From contig NZ_CP031704.1 in assembly GCF_003428335.1 (NCBI RefSeq), forward strand, positions 4,278,001 to 4,342,000: 64,000 bases of DNA, in the 5' to 3' direction. A program made the position numbers and the translations under genes. Origin of the DNA: Solimonas sp. K1W22B-7. GTDB lineage: Bacteria; Pseudomonadota; Gammaproteobacteria; Nevskiales; Nevskiaceae. Numbering within the stretch: the stretch's first letter is position 1; each line of letters starts with the position of its first letter. The notes under the pieces were generated by a model, which saw only the letters and a list, made by a program, of their open reading frames with translations, was not told where the DNA came from and did no database searches. Positions 33,933 to 43,765 of the stretch are shown here, one piece after another.

Positions 33933-34676
33933 TCAACCGAATTCGCAGGTCTCCAGCCACTCGGCGATCGCGCGCACGAAACGGGCCGCATCCGCACCAT
34001 TGATCACGCGGTGGTCGTAGCTCAGGGACAGGGGCAAGAGCTGCCGCAGCACCGGGCGGCCTTCCTCGTCCGGCAGGAAGCGGTCCTGCGTACGGCAGAT
34101 GCCGAGGATCGCCACTTCGGGCGCATTGATGATCGGCGTGAAGCCGGTCCCGCCGATATGCCCCAGCGACGACAGGGTGAAGCAGCCGCCGGACATTTCC
34201 GCCACCGACAGGCCCTTGGTCCGCGCCTTTTCCGAAATGCGCGAGGTCTCGCCGGCAATCTCGTCGATGCTCTTGGCGTCGCAATCCCGCAGCACCGGCA
34301 CCAGCAGGCCATTGGGCACGTCCACCGCGATGCCGATGTGGTAATGCTGCCGTGCGGTCAGCGTCGAGCCGTCGGCATTCAGGGCACTGTTGAAGCGCGG
34401 ATAGCGCTGCAGCGCCGCCACAGAAGCCTTGACCAGCACCGGCAGCAGCGTGCGCTTGTGCTCCGGGTTCGCGGCGTTCCACTGCTTGCGGCGCCGCTCG
34501 AAGCCCGTGATGTCCGCATCGTCGTGATGGGTGACATGCGGGATCGACAGCCAGTTGCGGTGCATGACCCGCCCGACGTAATGCTGCGTGCGTCCCACGG
34601 CCTTGGCCTCCACCGGCCCATAGCTGGACAAATCGTCCGCCGGCCAGGGCAGCATGGATTGGGTCTTGTCGTTCAT
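33933..34676 (-). CDS. 2-oxoacid dehydrogenase E2 acyltransferase, free catalytic domain
   Basis: 247 residues that correspond only to the catalytic domain of dihydrolipoamide acyltransferases, most like PDH E2 (MHRNWLSIPHVTHHDDADIT, GGCFTLSSLGHIGGTGF, INAPEVAILG). The catalytic motif reads DHRVING, with Asn where many E2 proteins have Asp, a form I recall from some PDH E2s. The usual lipoyl and peripheral-subunit-binding domains are absent from the N-terminus. A free lipoyl protein is encoded at 37994-38224 beside E1 alpha and E1 beta. It lies 21 bases downstream of the thiolase. Confidence 0.88.
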   Translation of the reverse strand: MNDKTQSMLPWPADDLSSYGPVEAKAVGRTQHYVGRVMHRNWLSIPHVTHHDDADITGFERRRKQWNAANPEHKRTLLPVLVKASVAALQRYPRFNSALNADGSTLTARQHYHIGIAVDVPNGLLVPVLRDCDAKSIDEIAGETSRISEKARTKGLSVAEMSGGCFTLSSLGHIGGTGFTPIINAPEVAILGICRTQDRFLPDEEGRPVLRQLLPLSLSYDHRVINGADAARFVRAIAEWLETCEFG

Positions 34677-34697
34677 TTCCGGGTTCCCGCGCAGGCG

Positions 34698-35951
34698 CTA
34701 CACACGTTCGATGATGATCGCGGGTGCCATGCCGCCCGCGGCGCACATGGTGATCAGCGCACGCTTCTTGTCGCGACGCTCCAGCTCGTCGAGCACGGTG
34801 CCGATCAGCACGGCACCGGTCGCGCCGATGGGATGCCCCAGCGCGATCGCACCGCCGTTGACGTTGACCTTCTCGCGATCGAGCCTGAGGTCGCGGATGA
34901 ACTTTTCCACGACCACTGCGAAGGCCTCGTTGACCTCCCAGAGATCGATGTCGCTGGTGCTCAGGCCGGCCTTGGCCAGCACCTTGTTCGCGGCCGGCAC
35001 CGGCGCATTCAGCATCAGCGTCGGATCGTCGCCGACGTTGGCGGTGGCAACGATGCGCGCGCGCGCCTTCAGGCCGCGCTTGCGCGCATAGCCCTCGGAG
35101 GCGAGCAGCAGCGCCGCGGCGCCGTCGACCACGCCGGAGGAACTGCCGGCGTGGTGGAAGTGCTCGATCTTCAGGTCCGGGTAGCGGCTGTTGATCAGCT
35201 TGCGGAAGGTCGTGCCGCTGGCGTCGATCGGCATGTCGGCCACCTGGATGAAGCTCGGCTTGAGGCCTGCCAGGTCTTCGGCCGTGGTCTGCGGACGCGG
35301 GTACTCTTCCTGGTCCAGCACGACCTTGCCCGCGTCATCCACCACCGGGATCAGCGAGCGGGCGAAGCGTCCTTCCTGCAGCGCACGCGCGGCGCGCTTC
35401 TGGCTTTCCAGCGAGAAGGCATCGAGCGCCTCGCGGCCGATGCCCTCCATCGAGGCGATCGCATCGGCGCAGACACCCTGGTGCGATTGCGGGTGCCGTG
35501 CCTGCAGGCGCGCATTGCCCGAGCCCATCATCAGCGACTTGAGACCCGCGGCCCTCTCCTGCTCCGACATCGCCGTGATCAGCGACATCATCTCGGTGCC
35601 GCCGGCGATGACCAGGTCTTCCATGCCGGAGCGGATCTGCGCCGCTGCGAAGCTGGTAGCGGTGATGCCGCTGCCGCAGAAGCGGTCCAGCGTCACGCCA
35701 CTGACGCGCACGTCGAAGCCGGCGTCGAGCGCGGCCATGCGGCCCATGTCGCCGCCCTGCATGCCCTTCTGCGCACTGGTGCCCCAGATCACGTCGTCGA
35801 TGTCGGCCGTCTGCAGGTCGTTGCGCTGCTGCAGGGCCTTGAGGACCGTGGCGGCCAGGTGCTGCGGATGCATGCCCGAATAGGCGCCCTTGCCGGGCTT
35901 GCCCAGTGCACGAGGGGTACGGACTGCATCGATGATCAGGGCTTCGGCCAT
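34698..35951 (-). CDS. Acetyl-CoA acyltransferase (thiolase)
   Basis: 417 residues with a complete thiolase active site: nucleophile Cys in DRFCGSG, NEAFA, the His in GGAIALGHPIGATG, and the second Cys in TMCAAGGMAPA. It cleaves 3-ketoacyl-CoA or condenses acyl-CoAs; in this context degradation is likely. It is the first gene after operator site 5 and is co-directional with the free E2 domain. Confidence 0.93.
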   Translation of the reverse strand: MAEALIIDAVRTPRALGKPGKGAYSGMHPQHLAATVLKALQQRNDLQTADIDDVIWGTSAQKGMQGGDMGRMAALDAGFDVRVSGVTLDRFCGSGITATSFAAAQIRSGMEDLVIAGGTEMMSLITAMSEQERAAGLKSLMMGSGNARLQARHPQSHQGVCADAIASMEGIGREALDAFSLESQKRAARALQEGRFARSLIPVVDDAGKVVLDQEEYPRPQTTAEDLAGLKPSFIQVADMPIDASGTTFRKLINSRYPDLKIEHFHHAGSSSGVVDGAAALLLASEGYARKRGLKARARIVATANVGDDPTLMLNAPVPAANKVLAKAGLSTSDIDLWEVNEAFAVVVEKFIRDLRLDREKVNVNGGAIALGHPIGATGAVLIGTVLDELERRDKKRALITMCAAGGMAPAIIIERV

Positions 35952-36034
35952 GGGGCTCCTCGGCGAACGCGATGGGGCGGCCGATCGGACGACCGCGTAC
36001 TCCTTCGAGTATAACCGCGGGTTTCTATTTTAGT

Positions 36035-36045
36035 CGACAGTGTTG
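36035..36045 (-). promoter_or_regulatory. Regulon operator site 5, upstream of the thiolase
   Basis: The core CGACAGTGTTG has one mismatch. It is flanked by the AT-rich palindrome GCCTATTAAATAGGC, within which TTTAAT or TATTTA on the minus strand could be the -10. The thiolase start is 84 bases away. Confidence 0.65.
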
Positions 36046-36066
36046 CCTATTAAATAGGCCTGCCGC

Positions 36067-37737
36067 TCAGGGCGGCAGCAAGGGCGTGTGCTCACCGCTG
36101 TGGTCGGGCGTATCGGCGTGCCAGCGCACCGAACCGAAGGGCCGCTCCAGCCTGCGCCGCACGCGGGAACCACCCGTCGGCGTATGGAACCCGTCGATCC
36201 GCAGCTGCAGGTCCCGGTCCGCGTTCGTGTAGCGGCTGCGCTGGCGCAGGTAGTCGCCCCAGGTGGGACAGTGATAGCGCTCCGTCCACAGCTCCGGATC
36301 GGCGATATCGCGCGACAGCGACCACTCGAAGGCGCCGTTGCGCAGGCGCGTACGCTGCATCCCCAGCATCACCTCGTAGAACTGCCGCGCCCGCTCCGGA
36401 TCCACGCGATAGTCGATCTCGATCACGACCGGCCCGCTGCGCGCCGTGATCGGCAGCGCCACTTCCGGCTCATGCGTCAGCTCCACCTGCTCGGCATCGG
36501 AGCGGGAGATGCGCGGCATCGGCAGCAGCAGGCCGATCAGCGGTGTCAGGATCAGCAGCCCACCCGAAACCATCAGCGCCACCTGCAGGCCGTGGTCGGC
36601 GGTCACGCTGCCCCAGAACCAGGCGCCGATGGCGATGCCGCCCGTCAGCGAAGACTGGAACCAGGACAGCGCGCGCGCCGCCACCCAGCGCGGCGCGGAC
36701 AGCTGCACGCCGACACTCAGCAAGGTGACCAGCAGCATGTAGCCGGCGCCGGCCACCATGAAGCAGGCAGCGCTCGCCAGCAGGCTGTGACTGAAGCCCA
36801 GCAGCAGGATCATCAGGCCCGACAGCGGCGCACACAGCAGGAAGGCCTGCTCCGGCTTGAGCCGCTCGCGAACCTCGCTGACCGCAAAGGCACCCACGAC
36901 CGCGCCGATGCCGCTGGCGCCCAGCAGCAGGCCGTAGGTGCGGGCATCGCCATGCAGCAGATTGCGCGCGATCAGGGGCGTCAGCGCGACCGTGGAGGCA
37001 CCGGCAAAGCCGGTGGCGAAGGCTCGCACCATGACGTTGCGGATCGGCGGCGAATGGATCGCGTAACGCGCCCCCGAAACGATGGCGCGATACATCCGCT
37101 CGGGCGGCAGGCGCGGCGGCACATGCTTGCGCCGCCAGAAATAGAAGGCTGCCAGCAAGGGCAGGTAGAACAGGGCGTTGATCGCGAATGCCGCCATCGC
37201 TCCCGCGGCCATCACCACCACACCGCCGATCGCCGGGCCGAAGCTGCGCGCGATGTTGTAGCTCACCGAGGCCAGCCCTACCGCGGCGGGCAACAGTTCC
37301 GGCCTGACCTGCTCGCTCACCGAGGCCTGCCAGGCCGGGCCATAGAGCGCGACGCCGGCCCCGATCAGCGCGCAGGACGCCAGCAGTACCCAGGGCGTGG
37401 TGAGTCCCAGTGCCGCCAGCACCGTCAGGCTGGCGGCGCTCAGCGTGGCGAAGGCCAAACCGAGCATGGCGATCTTGCGCCGGTCGAACATGTCGGCGAC
37501 GGCACCGGCCGGAACGGCCACCAGCATCAGCGGCAGCATCAGGGCTGTCTGCACCAGCGCCACCATGCCGGGCGAAGAGGTCAGCCGCGTCATCTCCCAG
37601 GCCGCGCCCACGCCCTGGATCAGTTGTCCGAAGTTGGACAGCAGGCTGGCCGACCAGATCGTCAGGAAGGTCCGCTCGCGCAGCGGCTCCAGCGCAGCCC
37701 AGCCGCGGCGCGGCGGCGCATTCAGCGGGTCAGACAT
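36067..37737 (-). CDS. MFS transporter fused to a C-terminal dimeric alpha/beta-barrel domain
   Basis: 556 residues. The first 400 or so form a 12-helix MFS exporter of the enterobactin-exporter (MFS_3) type, with GAVADMFDRRKIA in the loop between helices 2 and 3. The C-terminal part (from about 430) has VVIEIDYRVDPERARQFYEVM and DPELWTERYHCPTWGDYLRQ. This resembles an antibiotic-biosynthesis-monooxygenase-like ferredoxin fold and is a known fusion. It probably exports a pathway compound or toxic analogue. A 34-codon ORF overlaps its start. Confidence 0.87.
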   Translation of the reverse strand: MSDPLNAPPRRGWAALEPLRERTFLTIWSASLLSNFGQLIQGVGAAWEMTRLTSSPGMVALVQTALMLPLMLVAVPAGAVADMFDRRKIAMLGLAFATLSAASLTVLAALGLTTPWVLLASCALIGAGVALYGPAWQASVSEQVRPELLPAAVGLASVSYNIARSFGPAIGGVVVMAAGAMAAFAINALFYLPLLAAFYFWRRKHVPPRLPPERMYRAIVSGARYAIHSPPIRNVMVRAFATGFAGASTVALTPLIARNLLHGDARTYGLLLGASGIGAVVGAFAVSEVRERLKPEQAFLLCAPLSGLMILLLGFSHSLLASAACFMVAGAGYMLLVTLLSVGVQLSAPRWVAARALSWFQSSLTGGIAIGAWFWGSVTADHGLQVALMVSGGLLILTPLIGLLLPMPRISRSDAEQVELTHEPEVALPITARSGPVVIEIDYRVDPERARQFYEVMLGMQRTRLRNGAFEWSLSRDIADPELWTERYHCPTWGDYLRQRSRYTNADRDLQLRIDGFHTPTGGSRVRRRLERPFGSVRWHADTPDHSGEHTPLLPP

Positions 37738-37834
37738 GGCTGGGCTGGCCCCCGAGGATGTCCAAGGGGCCCGCGGCGTCAGCGGCCAGATCGACGCCGG
37801 AGGCCTTGATCGTCAGTCGCTCGACATGTTCCAT
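37730..37834 (-). pseudogene. 34-codon ORF, possible stump of an alpha/beta-hydrolase gene
   Basis: ATG preceded by GGGGATC, with a stop inside the start region of the MFS gene. The peptide VERLTIKASGVDLAADAAGP looks like the first strands of an alpha/beta hydrolase, but it then jumps to LGGQPSHV, as if the segment leading to the HGGGQ oxyanion loop had been deleted and the rest lost. It may now only serve as a leader coupling translation to the transporter. Confidence 0.35.
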
Positions 37835-37993
37835 TCAGATCCCCTGGAATGGCGCCCACGATGCAATCGCGCACTACGGATATCGCGAGGCAGGAGGAGG
37901 AGGCAGAGAAGCGCGGCGCCGGGCTCCAAGCTTACACAAGCGCCGCAGCCCGGCCCCCACCCTCCCGCGGAGCGTCGACAGCCTATGCCGCGC

Positions 37994-38224
37994 TCACAGG
38001 ATCTCCGCGATGAGCGCCCCGATGGGATAGACCTCACCGGTAGCCGCATGGACCTTGAGCATGCCCGAGGCCGGCGCCTCGACCTCCTGCACCGACTTGT
38101 CCAGCTCCAGGGTGTAGAGCGGCTTGCCCGCCTCCACCTGGCCGCCGTCGGGCACCAGCCATTCGGTCAAGGTGCCTTCCTGGGCGGAGAACCCGATCTG
38201 CGGGATGCGGACTTCGGTGCTCAT
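37994..38224 (-). CDS. Free-standing lipoyl-domain protein of 2-oxoacid dehydrogenase
   Basis: 76 residues, a single biotinyl/lipoyl fold. The lipoylation site is Lys43 in ELDKSVQEVEAPASG, at the usual hairpin tip; the IPQIGF start and the tail are also typical. Normally this domain is fused to E2; here it stands alone, with an ATG overlapping the E1 beta stop (ATGA). It should carry acyl groups from E1 to the free E2 domain at 33933-34676. Confidence 0.92.
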   Translation of the reverse strand: MSTEVRIPQIGFSAQEGTLTEWLVPDGGQVEAGKPLYTLELDKSVQEVEAPASGMLKVHAATGEVYPIGALIAEIL

Positions 38225-39243
38225 CGGCGGCCCTTCCCGTTCAGGGTCTGGCGGATCGAAGCCTCGATCGCGCTGGGTTTGTAGAGGTATTCCTGCTCCA
38301 GCACCTTGGCGAAGGGCACGGTGACGTCGCGCGAGGCCACGCGCAGCACCGGGGCCTTGAGTTCGCTGTACAGGTGCTCCTGGATGCGGGCGGCGACTTC
38401 GGCACCGGCGCCGAAGCTGCGGGGAGCTTCGTGGACCACGACCGCTCTTTGGGTCTTGGCCACCGATTTGAGGATGCTGTCGGTGTCCAGCGGCGAGACG
38501 GTGCGCAGGTCCAGGACTTCGACGGAGATGCCTTCGGCGGCGAGCTTCTCTGCGATGACCAGGGTGTCGCGCAGGGGGCGGCCGTAGCCGATGACGGTGA
38601 CATCCGTTCCCTCTCTTGCGACGTTGGCCTGGCCCAAGGGGATGATCCTGCCCTTCTCCGGCTCGGGGCCGGTCTGGGTGCGGGTCATGGCATCTTCGAT
38701 GAACAGGCAAGGGTCTTCATCGAAGATGCAGCCCAGCAGCAGGCCGTAGGCGTCCGCGGGGCTGGAGGGGATGACGACCTTCATGCCGGCGACGTGGGCG
38801 AACCAGGCTTCCAGCATGTCGGAGTGCTGGCCGGCGGTGCCGGCCCCGGCGCCGGTGCGGGTGCGGATGGTGATCGGGACGTGGGTCTGGCCGCCGGACA
38901 TGAAGCGCAGCTTGGCGGCGTGGTTGACGATCTGGTCCATCGGTACGGTGATGAAGTTCATCAGCATGATCTCGGCCACGGGACGCAGGCCGGCCAGGGC
39001 GGCGCCGACGGCGGCGCCGACGATGGCCTGTTCGGAGATCGGGGTGGTGCGGACTCTGGATCCAAACTTGGTGGACAGGCCCTTGGTGACCTTGAACACG
39101 CCGCCGCCCTCTTCGTCGGCGATGTCTTCGCCCAGCATGATGACGCGGGGGTCCATCTCCATGGCGTCATGCAGGGCGCGGGAGTAGGCCTCGGTGAAGC
39201 TGATGGTTTTCGTGGCGGTGGTGGCGGCAGTGGGGGCGTTCAT
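38221..39243 (-). CDS. 2-oxoacid dehydrogenase E1 component, beta subunit
   Basis: 340 residues with the transketolase-like fold: GEDIADEEGGGVFKVTKGL, TPISEQAIVGAAVGAALAG and VEVLDLRTVSPLDTDSI. It works with E1 alpha in TPP-dependent decarboxylation of a 2-oxoacid (branched-chain, acetoin or pyruvate-like). It overlaps both E1 alpha and the lipoyl protein by ATGA junctions, so the three proteins are co-translated. Confidence 0.93.
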   Translation of the reverse strand: MNAPTAATTATKTISFTEAYSRALHDAMEMDPRVIMLGEDIADEEGGGVFKVTKGLSTKFGSRVRTTPISEQAIVGAAVGAALAGLRPVAEIMLMNFITVPMDQIVNHAAKLRFMSGGQTHVPITIRTRTGAGAGTAGQHSDMLEAWFAHVAGMKVVIPSSPADAYGLLLGCIFDEDPCLFIEDAMTRTQTGPEPEKGRIIPLGQANVAREGTDVTVIGYGRPLRDTLVIAEKLAAEGISVEVLDLRTVSPLDTDSILKSVAKTQRAVVVHEAPRSFGAGAEVAARIQEHLYSELKAPVLRVASRDVTVPFAKVLEQEYLYKPSAIEASIRQTLNGKGRR

Positions 39244-40235
39244 GCCGGGGCTCCCGTGGGGTCTGCGTAGATGTCGCGGTTGATTTCGTCCAGATCCGGC
39301 ACGGGGCTGTCGAGGGCGAACTGCAGGGCGTCGTCGATGTCGGCTTCGATCTGCTTTTTCAGGTCTTCCAGCTCGGCTTCGCTGACGCCGCTGGCCAGGA
39401 CGGCGGCGCGGGTGGCGGGCATGGGGTCCTTGGCCAGGGCGGCGTCGTATTCGGCCTTGGGGATGTAGGCGCCGGGGTCGCCGAAGTAGTGGCCCATGAA
39501 GCGGAAGGTCTTGGCTTCCAGGAGCGTGGGGCCTTCGCCGGACCTTGCGCGGGCGACGGCGGCGGCAGAGGCGGTCCACATGGCTTCTGGGTCGTTGCCG
39601 TCGACGGTGACGCCCCGCATGTTGGGGCCGTAGGCGGCGGCACGATCGGAGATGCGGGCGGAGGCGGTGGCCTTGCCGTACGGGGTGCATTCGCCGTAGC
39701 CGTTGTTCTGGCACAGGAAGATCACCGGCAGTTTCCACAGGGCGGCCAGGTTGAGGGCTTCGTGGAAGGCGCCGATGTTGGAGGCGCCATCACCGAAGCA
39801 GCACAGGGTGACCCGGTCCTCGCCCTTGAGCTGGCTGGCCCAGGCCAGGCCGTTGGCGATCGGCAGGCCGCTGCCCACGACACCCGTCGTGACCATCACG
39901 CCCGATGCGGGGTGGGTGATGTGCATGGCGCCGCCCTTGCCCTTGCAGGCGCCGGTGGCCTTGCCGTAGTACTCGGCGAACAGGGACCGTAGCGGGATCC
40001 CCTTGGCCAGCTGGTCGTGGATGCCGCGGTAGGTGGTCACCAGGTAGTCGCGGGCATTCAGGTGTACGCCCATCGCCGCCGCCAGGATCTCCTGGCCGCG
40101 CGGGGAGTAGTACACCGCCGCCAGGCGGCCCGACCGCAGCAGGCCGCGGAAGCGCTCGTCCACCAGGTGAATGCGCAGAGCGAGGGTGTAGACGGCCAGC
40201 AGCGTGGCCGGAGAAAAATCCTGCTTCGAAGTCAT
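39240..40235 (-). CDS. 2-oxoacid dehydrogenase E1 component, alpha subunit
   Basis: 331 residues with the thiamine-diphosphate motif starting GDGASNIGAFHEALN and ending LCQNN, and the family segment GKATGACKGKGGAMH. It binds TPP and decarboxylates the 2-oxoacid together with E1 beta. The length and the CKGKGGAMH region resemble acetoin/pyruvate dehydrogenase E1 alpha more than branched-chain E1. It follows mmsA by 12 bases. Confidence 0.93.
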   Translation of the reverse strand: MTSKQDFSPATLLAVYTLALRIHLVDERFRGLLRSGRLAAVYYSPRGQEILAAAMGVHLNARDYLVTTYRGIHDQLAKGIPLRSLFAEYYGKATGACKGKGGAMHITHPASGVMVTTGVVGSGLPIANGLAWASQLKGEDRVTLCCFGDGASNIGAFHEALNLAALWKLPVIFLCQNNGYGECTPYGKATASARISDRAAAYGPNMRGVTVDGNDPEAMWTASAAAVARARSGEGPTLLEAKTFRFMGHYFGDPGAYIPKAEYDAALAKDPMPATRAAVLASGVSEAELEDLKKQIEADIDDALQFALDSPVPDLDEINRDIYADPTGAPA

Positions 40236-40247
40236 GTCAGTTTCGCC

Positions 40248-41771
<1,524 letters not shown>

Positions 41772-41840
41772 GGTGAACCTTGAATAGGAGTTGAACGGCT
41801 TCAGGCAACGTCACACGCTAAGGACCCGCCCGTTATAAGT

Positions 41841-41851
41841 CAACAGCGTTG
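41841..41851 (-). promoter_or_regulatory. Regulon operator site 6, upstream of mmsA
   Basis: The core CAACAGCGTTG has one mismatch, in AT-rich flanks (TTATAAGT and TTCATATAT). ATATAT lies 3 bases upstream of the core on the minus strand. The mmsA start is 70 bases away. Confidence 0.72.
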
Positions 41852-42081
41852 TTCATATATTGATCAATGGGGCCGCCTCCGAGACCCCGCCTGCCGGCAC
41901 CCCGCAAGCGCCCTACCGCAGCCTGGCGCGCCGGATCAAGCATGAATGCGTGCAGGATCAACCGGCCCCTCTGCCGGAAATCCATGATCCCTCCCAGGAT
42001 GATCGGCCAGGCGCCCCGGCAGGGTCCAGCCGGGATTGCGTACCTGCACGGCAGGAGCGCAAAGCCCCCCAAAAGCGGGCG

Positions 42082-42110
42082 TTGCGCGCCGGATGGTCCT
42101 GGACTATATT
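42082..42110 (+). promoter_or_regulatory. Sigma-70-type promoter of the WS/DGAT operon
   Basis: TTGCGC and TATATT are separated by exactly 17 bases. Transcription would start near 42117, inside operator site 7, so a bound repressor would block initiation. Confidence 0.7.
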
Positions 42111-42114
42111 AAAT

Positions 42115-42125
42115 CAACACTGTTG
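42115..42125 (+). promoter_or_regulatory. Regulon operator site 7, upstream of the WS/DGAT operon
   Basis: The core CAACACTGTTG is exact and lies in the longest symmetric context of all sites, TAAAT on the left and TTTATTA on the right. It is 4 bases downstream of the -10 TATATT. The first start codon is 22 bases further on. Confidence 0.8.
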
Positions 42126-42146
42126 TTTATTAAACAGGCGATCGCC

Positions 42147-42368
42147 ATGCTAGCCGACTACCTGATCCACCTGGAGCATCACCGCGTCGGCCGCAGGGTC
42201 GCCCTGCAGCTCTGCGTCTGCGGCATCAGGCTGCCCCGCATCCCGGCCGCACTTACTCCCCTCCTCGCTCTCCTGTTCAACGTTCCGGCCCAGGATTTGA
42301 GGGAGACAGGCCTTCCAGGCATCGCACATACCCATTCACCGGAAACGAAGGCGAACACCGCGTCATGA
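42147..42368 (+). CDS. 73-residue protein or leader coupled to the WS/DGAT gene
   Basis: ATG about 8 bases after AGGCGA, only 22 bases past operator site 7. The stop overlaps the acyltransferase ATG as ATGA. The first 50 codons have high third-position GC like real genes; the last 20 less so. The peptide has a hydrophobic middle (IPAALTPLLALLFNV) and no recognised domain. It may be a genuine small protein or a translated leader. Confidence 0.42.
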   Translation: MLADYLIHLEHHRVGRRVALQLCVCGIRLPRIPAALTPLLALLFNVPAQDLRETGLPGIAHTHSPETKANTAS

Positions 42369-43738
42369 AAAGACTGGCCATGGTCGACGACACCTTCCTG
42401 CGCTTCGAAAGCCGCCGGCAGCCGCTGCACATCGGCATGCTGATGCTGTTCGAGCCGCCGGCCGGCGCAGGGAAGGAGTTTCCGGCGCAGGTGGCCGAGC
42501 GCCTGAAGCAGTCCACCCGGGCCGCCCCGCCCTTCAACCAGCGCCTGGTGCGCCGCGGCGGCCTGCACTACTGGGAGCAGGACGATGAGTTCGACCTCGC
42601 CCACCATTTCGTCCACCTGTCGCTGCCGCAGCCGGGCCGCATCCGCGAACTGCTGGCGATGGTGTCGCGCGTGCACGGCGGGCACCTCGACCGCGCCTAT
42701 CCCCTGTGGCGCATCTACCTGATCGAGGGCCTCGAGGACGGACGCTTCGCCGTCTACCTGAAGATCCACCACTCCGTGGTCGACGGCGTGGCCGGCATCC
42801 GCATGCTGATCAACATGATGTCCACCGACGCCGAGGCCTCCAGGCAGCTGCCGCCGCCCTGGGAAGTGGGCACCCGCAGGTCCGAAACCAATCCCCTGCC
42901 GATACCGACGCGCACCGCCGGCGGCCTGTCCGCCCTGCGCTCGCTGACCCGCGAAGGCCTGAAGGCCTTCACCCCGGTGCTGCGCGAACTGCGCAGCAGC
43001 TTCCAGGACTTCCGCGCGAAGAACGCCGACCTGGTCGTCGGCGGCCAGGCCCCGCGCTGCCTGCTCAACCAGCAGGTCAGCGGCACACGGCGCTTCGCCG
43101 CGCAGTCCTATGCCACGCCGCGCATGAAGGCCGTGGCCAAGGCCTACAACGCCACGCTCAACGACGTGATCCTGGCGATGTGCGGCGGTGCCCTGCGCCG
43201 CTACCTGCAGGACCTCGACGAACTGCCCGACAAGCCCCTGGTCGCCGCGGTGCCGGTGTCGGTGCGCCGCGACCACACTGCACTGGGCAACGAAGTCGCC
43301 TTCACCCTGGCGCACCTGGCCACGCACCTCGACGATCCGGCCGCGCGGATCGTCGCGATCAAGAGCTGCATGGACTACAACAAGGAGCGCATCCGCCGCC
43401 TGTCGCCCGCACAACTGGTGACCTACGCCTCGCTGATGCTGATGCCCGGCGCGGTGAATGCCCTGCTCGGCCTGACGCCGGACAAGGCCCTGGGCAACAT
43501 CGTGATCTCGCACGTTCCCGGCCCGCGTCAGACGATGTACTGGCAGGGCGCGCGGCTCAGCGGCCTCTACCCCGCCTCCCTGCTGATCGACAGCGCCGCG
43601 CTGAACATCACCATCATCAGCCGCCACGACACGGTCGACTTCGGCCTGATCGCCTGCCGCAAGACCGTGCCGCACATGCAACGGCTGCTGGAGTATCTCG
43701 AAGACGCCCTGACGGAGCTGGAAGGCACGATCAAGTGA
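42365..43738 (+). CDS. Wax-ester synthase/diacylglycerol acyltransferase-like protein (WS/DGAT)
   Basis: 457 residues. The catalytic HHxxxDG motif appears as KIHHSVVDGVAG, with PLWRIYLIEGL before it and the C-terminal LNITIISRHDTVDFGLI typical of the family. These enzymes esterify an acyl-CoA to an alcohol or diacylglycerol at the membrane. It is placed next to an esterase, so storage and release of esters, or conjugation of a pathway alcohol, are possible roles. Expression should follow operator site 7. Confidence 0.9.
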   Translation: MKRLAMVDDTFLRFESRRQPLHIGMLMLFEPPAGAGKEFPAQVAERLKQSTRAAPPFNQRLVRRGGLHYWEQDDEFDLAHHFVHLSLPQPGRIRELLAMVSRVHGGHLDRAYPLWRIYLIEGLEDGRFAVYLKIHHSVVDGVAGIRMLINMMSTDAEASRQLPPPWEVGTRRSETNPLPIPTRTAGGLSALRSLTREGLKAFTPVLRELRSSFQDFRAKNADLVVGGQAPRCLLNQQVSGTRRFAAQSYATPRMKAVAKAYNATLNDVILAMCGGALRRYLQDLDELPDKPLVAAVPVSVRRDHTALGNEVAFTLAHLATHLDDPAARIVAIKSCMDYNKERIRRLSPAQLVTYASLMLMPGAVNALLGLTPDKALGNIVISHVPGPRQTMYWQGARLSGLYPASLLIDSAALNITIISRHDTVDFGLIACRKTVPHMQRLLEYLEDALTELEGTIK

Positions 43739-43765
43739 AGCCCCTCCCTTCCGCCGGAATCCACC

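Larger units (their letters stand above)
41772..42146. other. 375-base divergent control region with two operators
   Basis: No gene is seen. It holds operator site 6 near the mmsA start and site 7 near the start of the 73-codon ORF, plus a well-formed plus-strand promoter (42082-42110). The middle part (41860-42080) is GC-rich with only short accidental ORFs on both strands. Confidence 0.65.

Noticed and set aside
36045-36059. Palindrome GCCTATTAAATAGGC as a terminator of the MFS gene
   Set aside because: AT-rich stem with no T run and no loop; more likely part of the thiolase promoter next to operator site 5.
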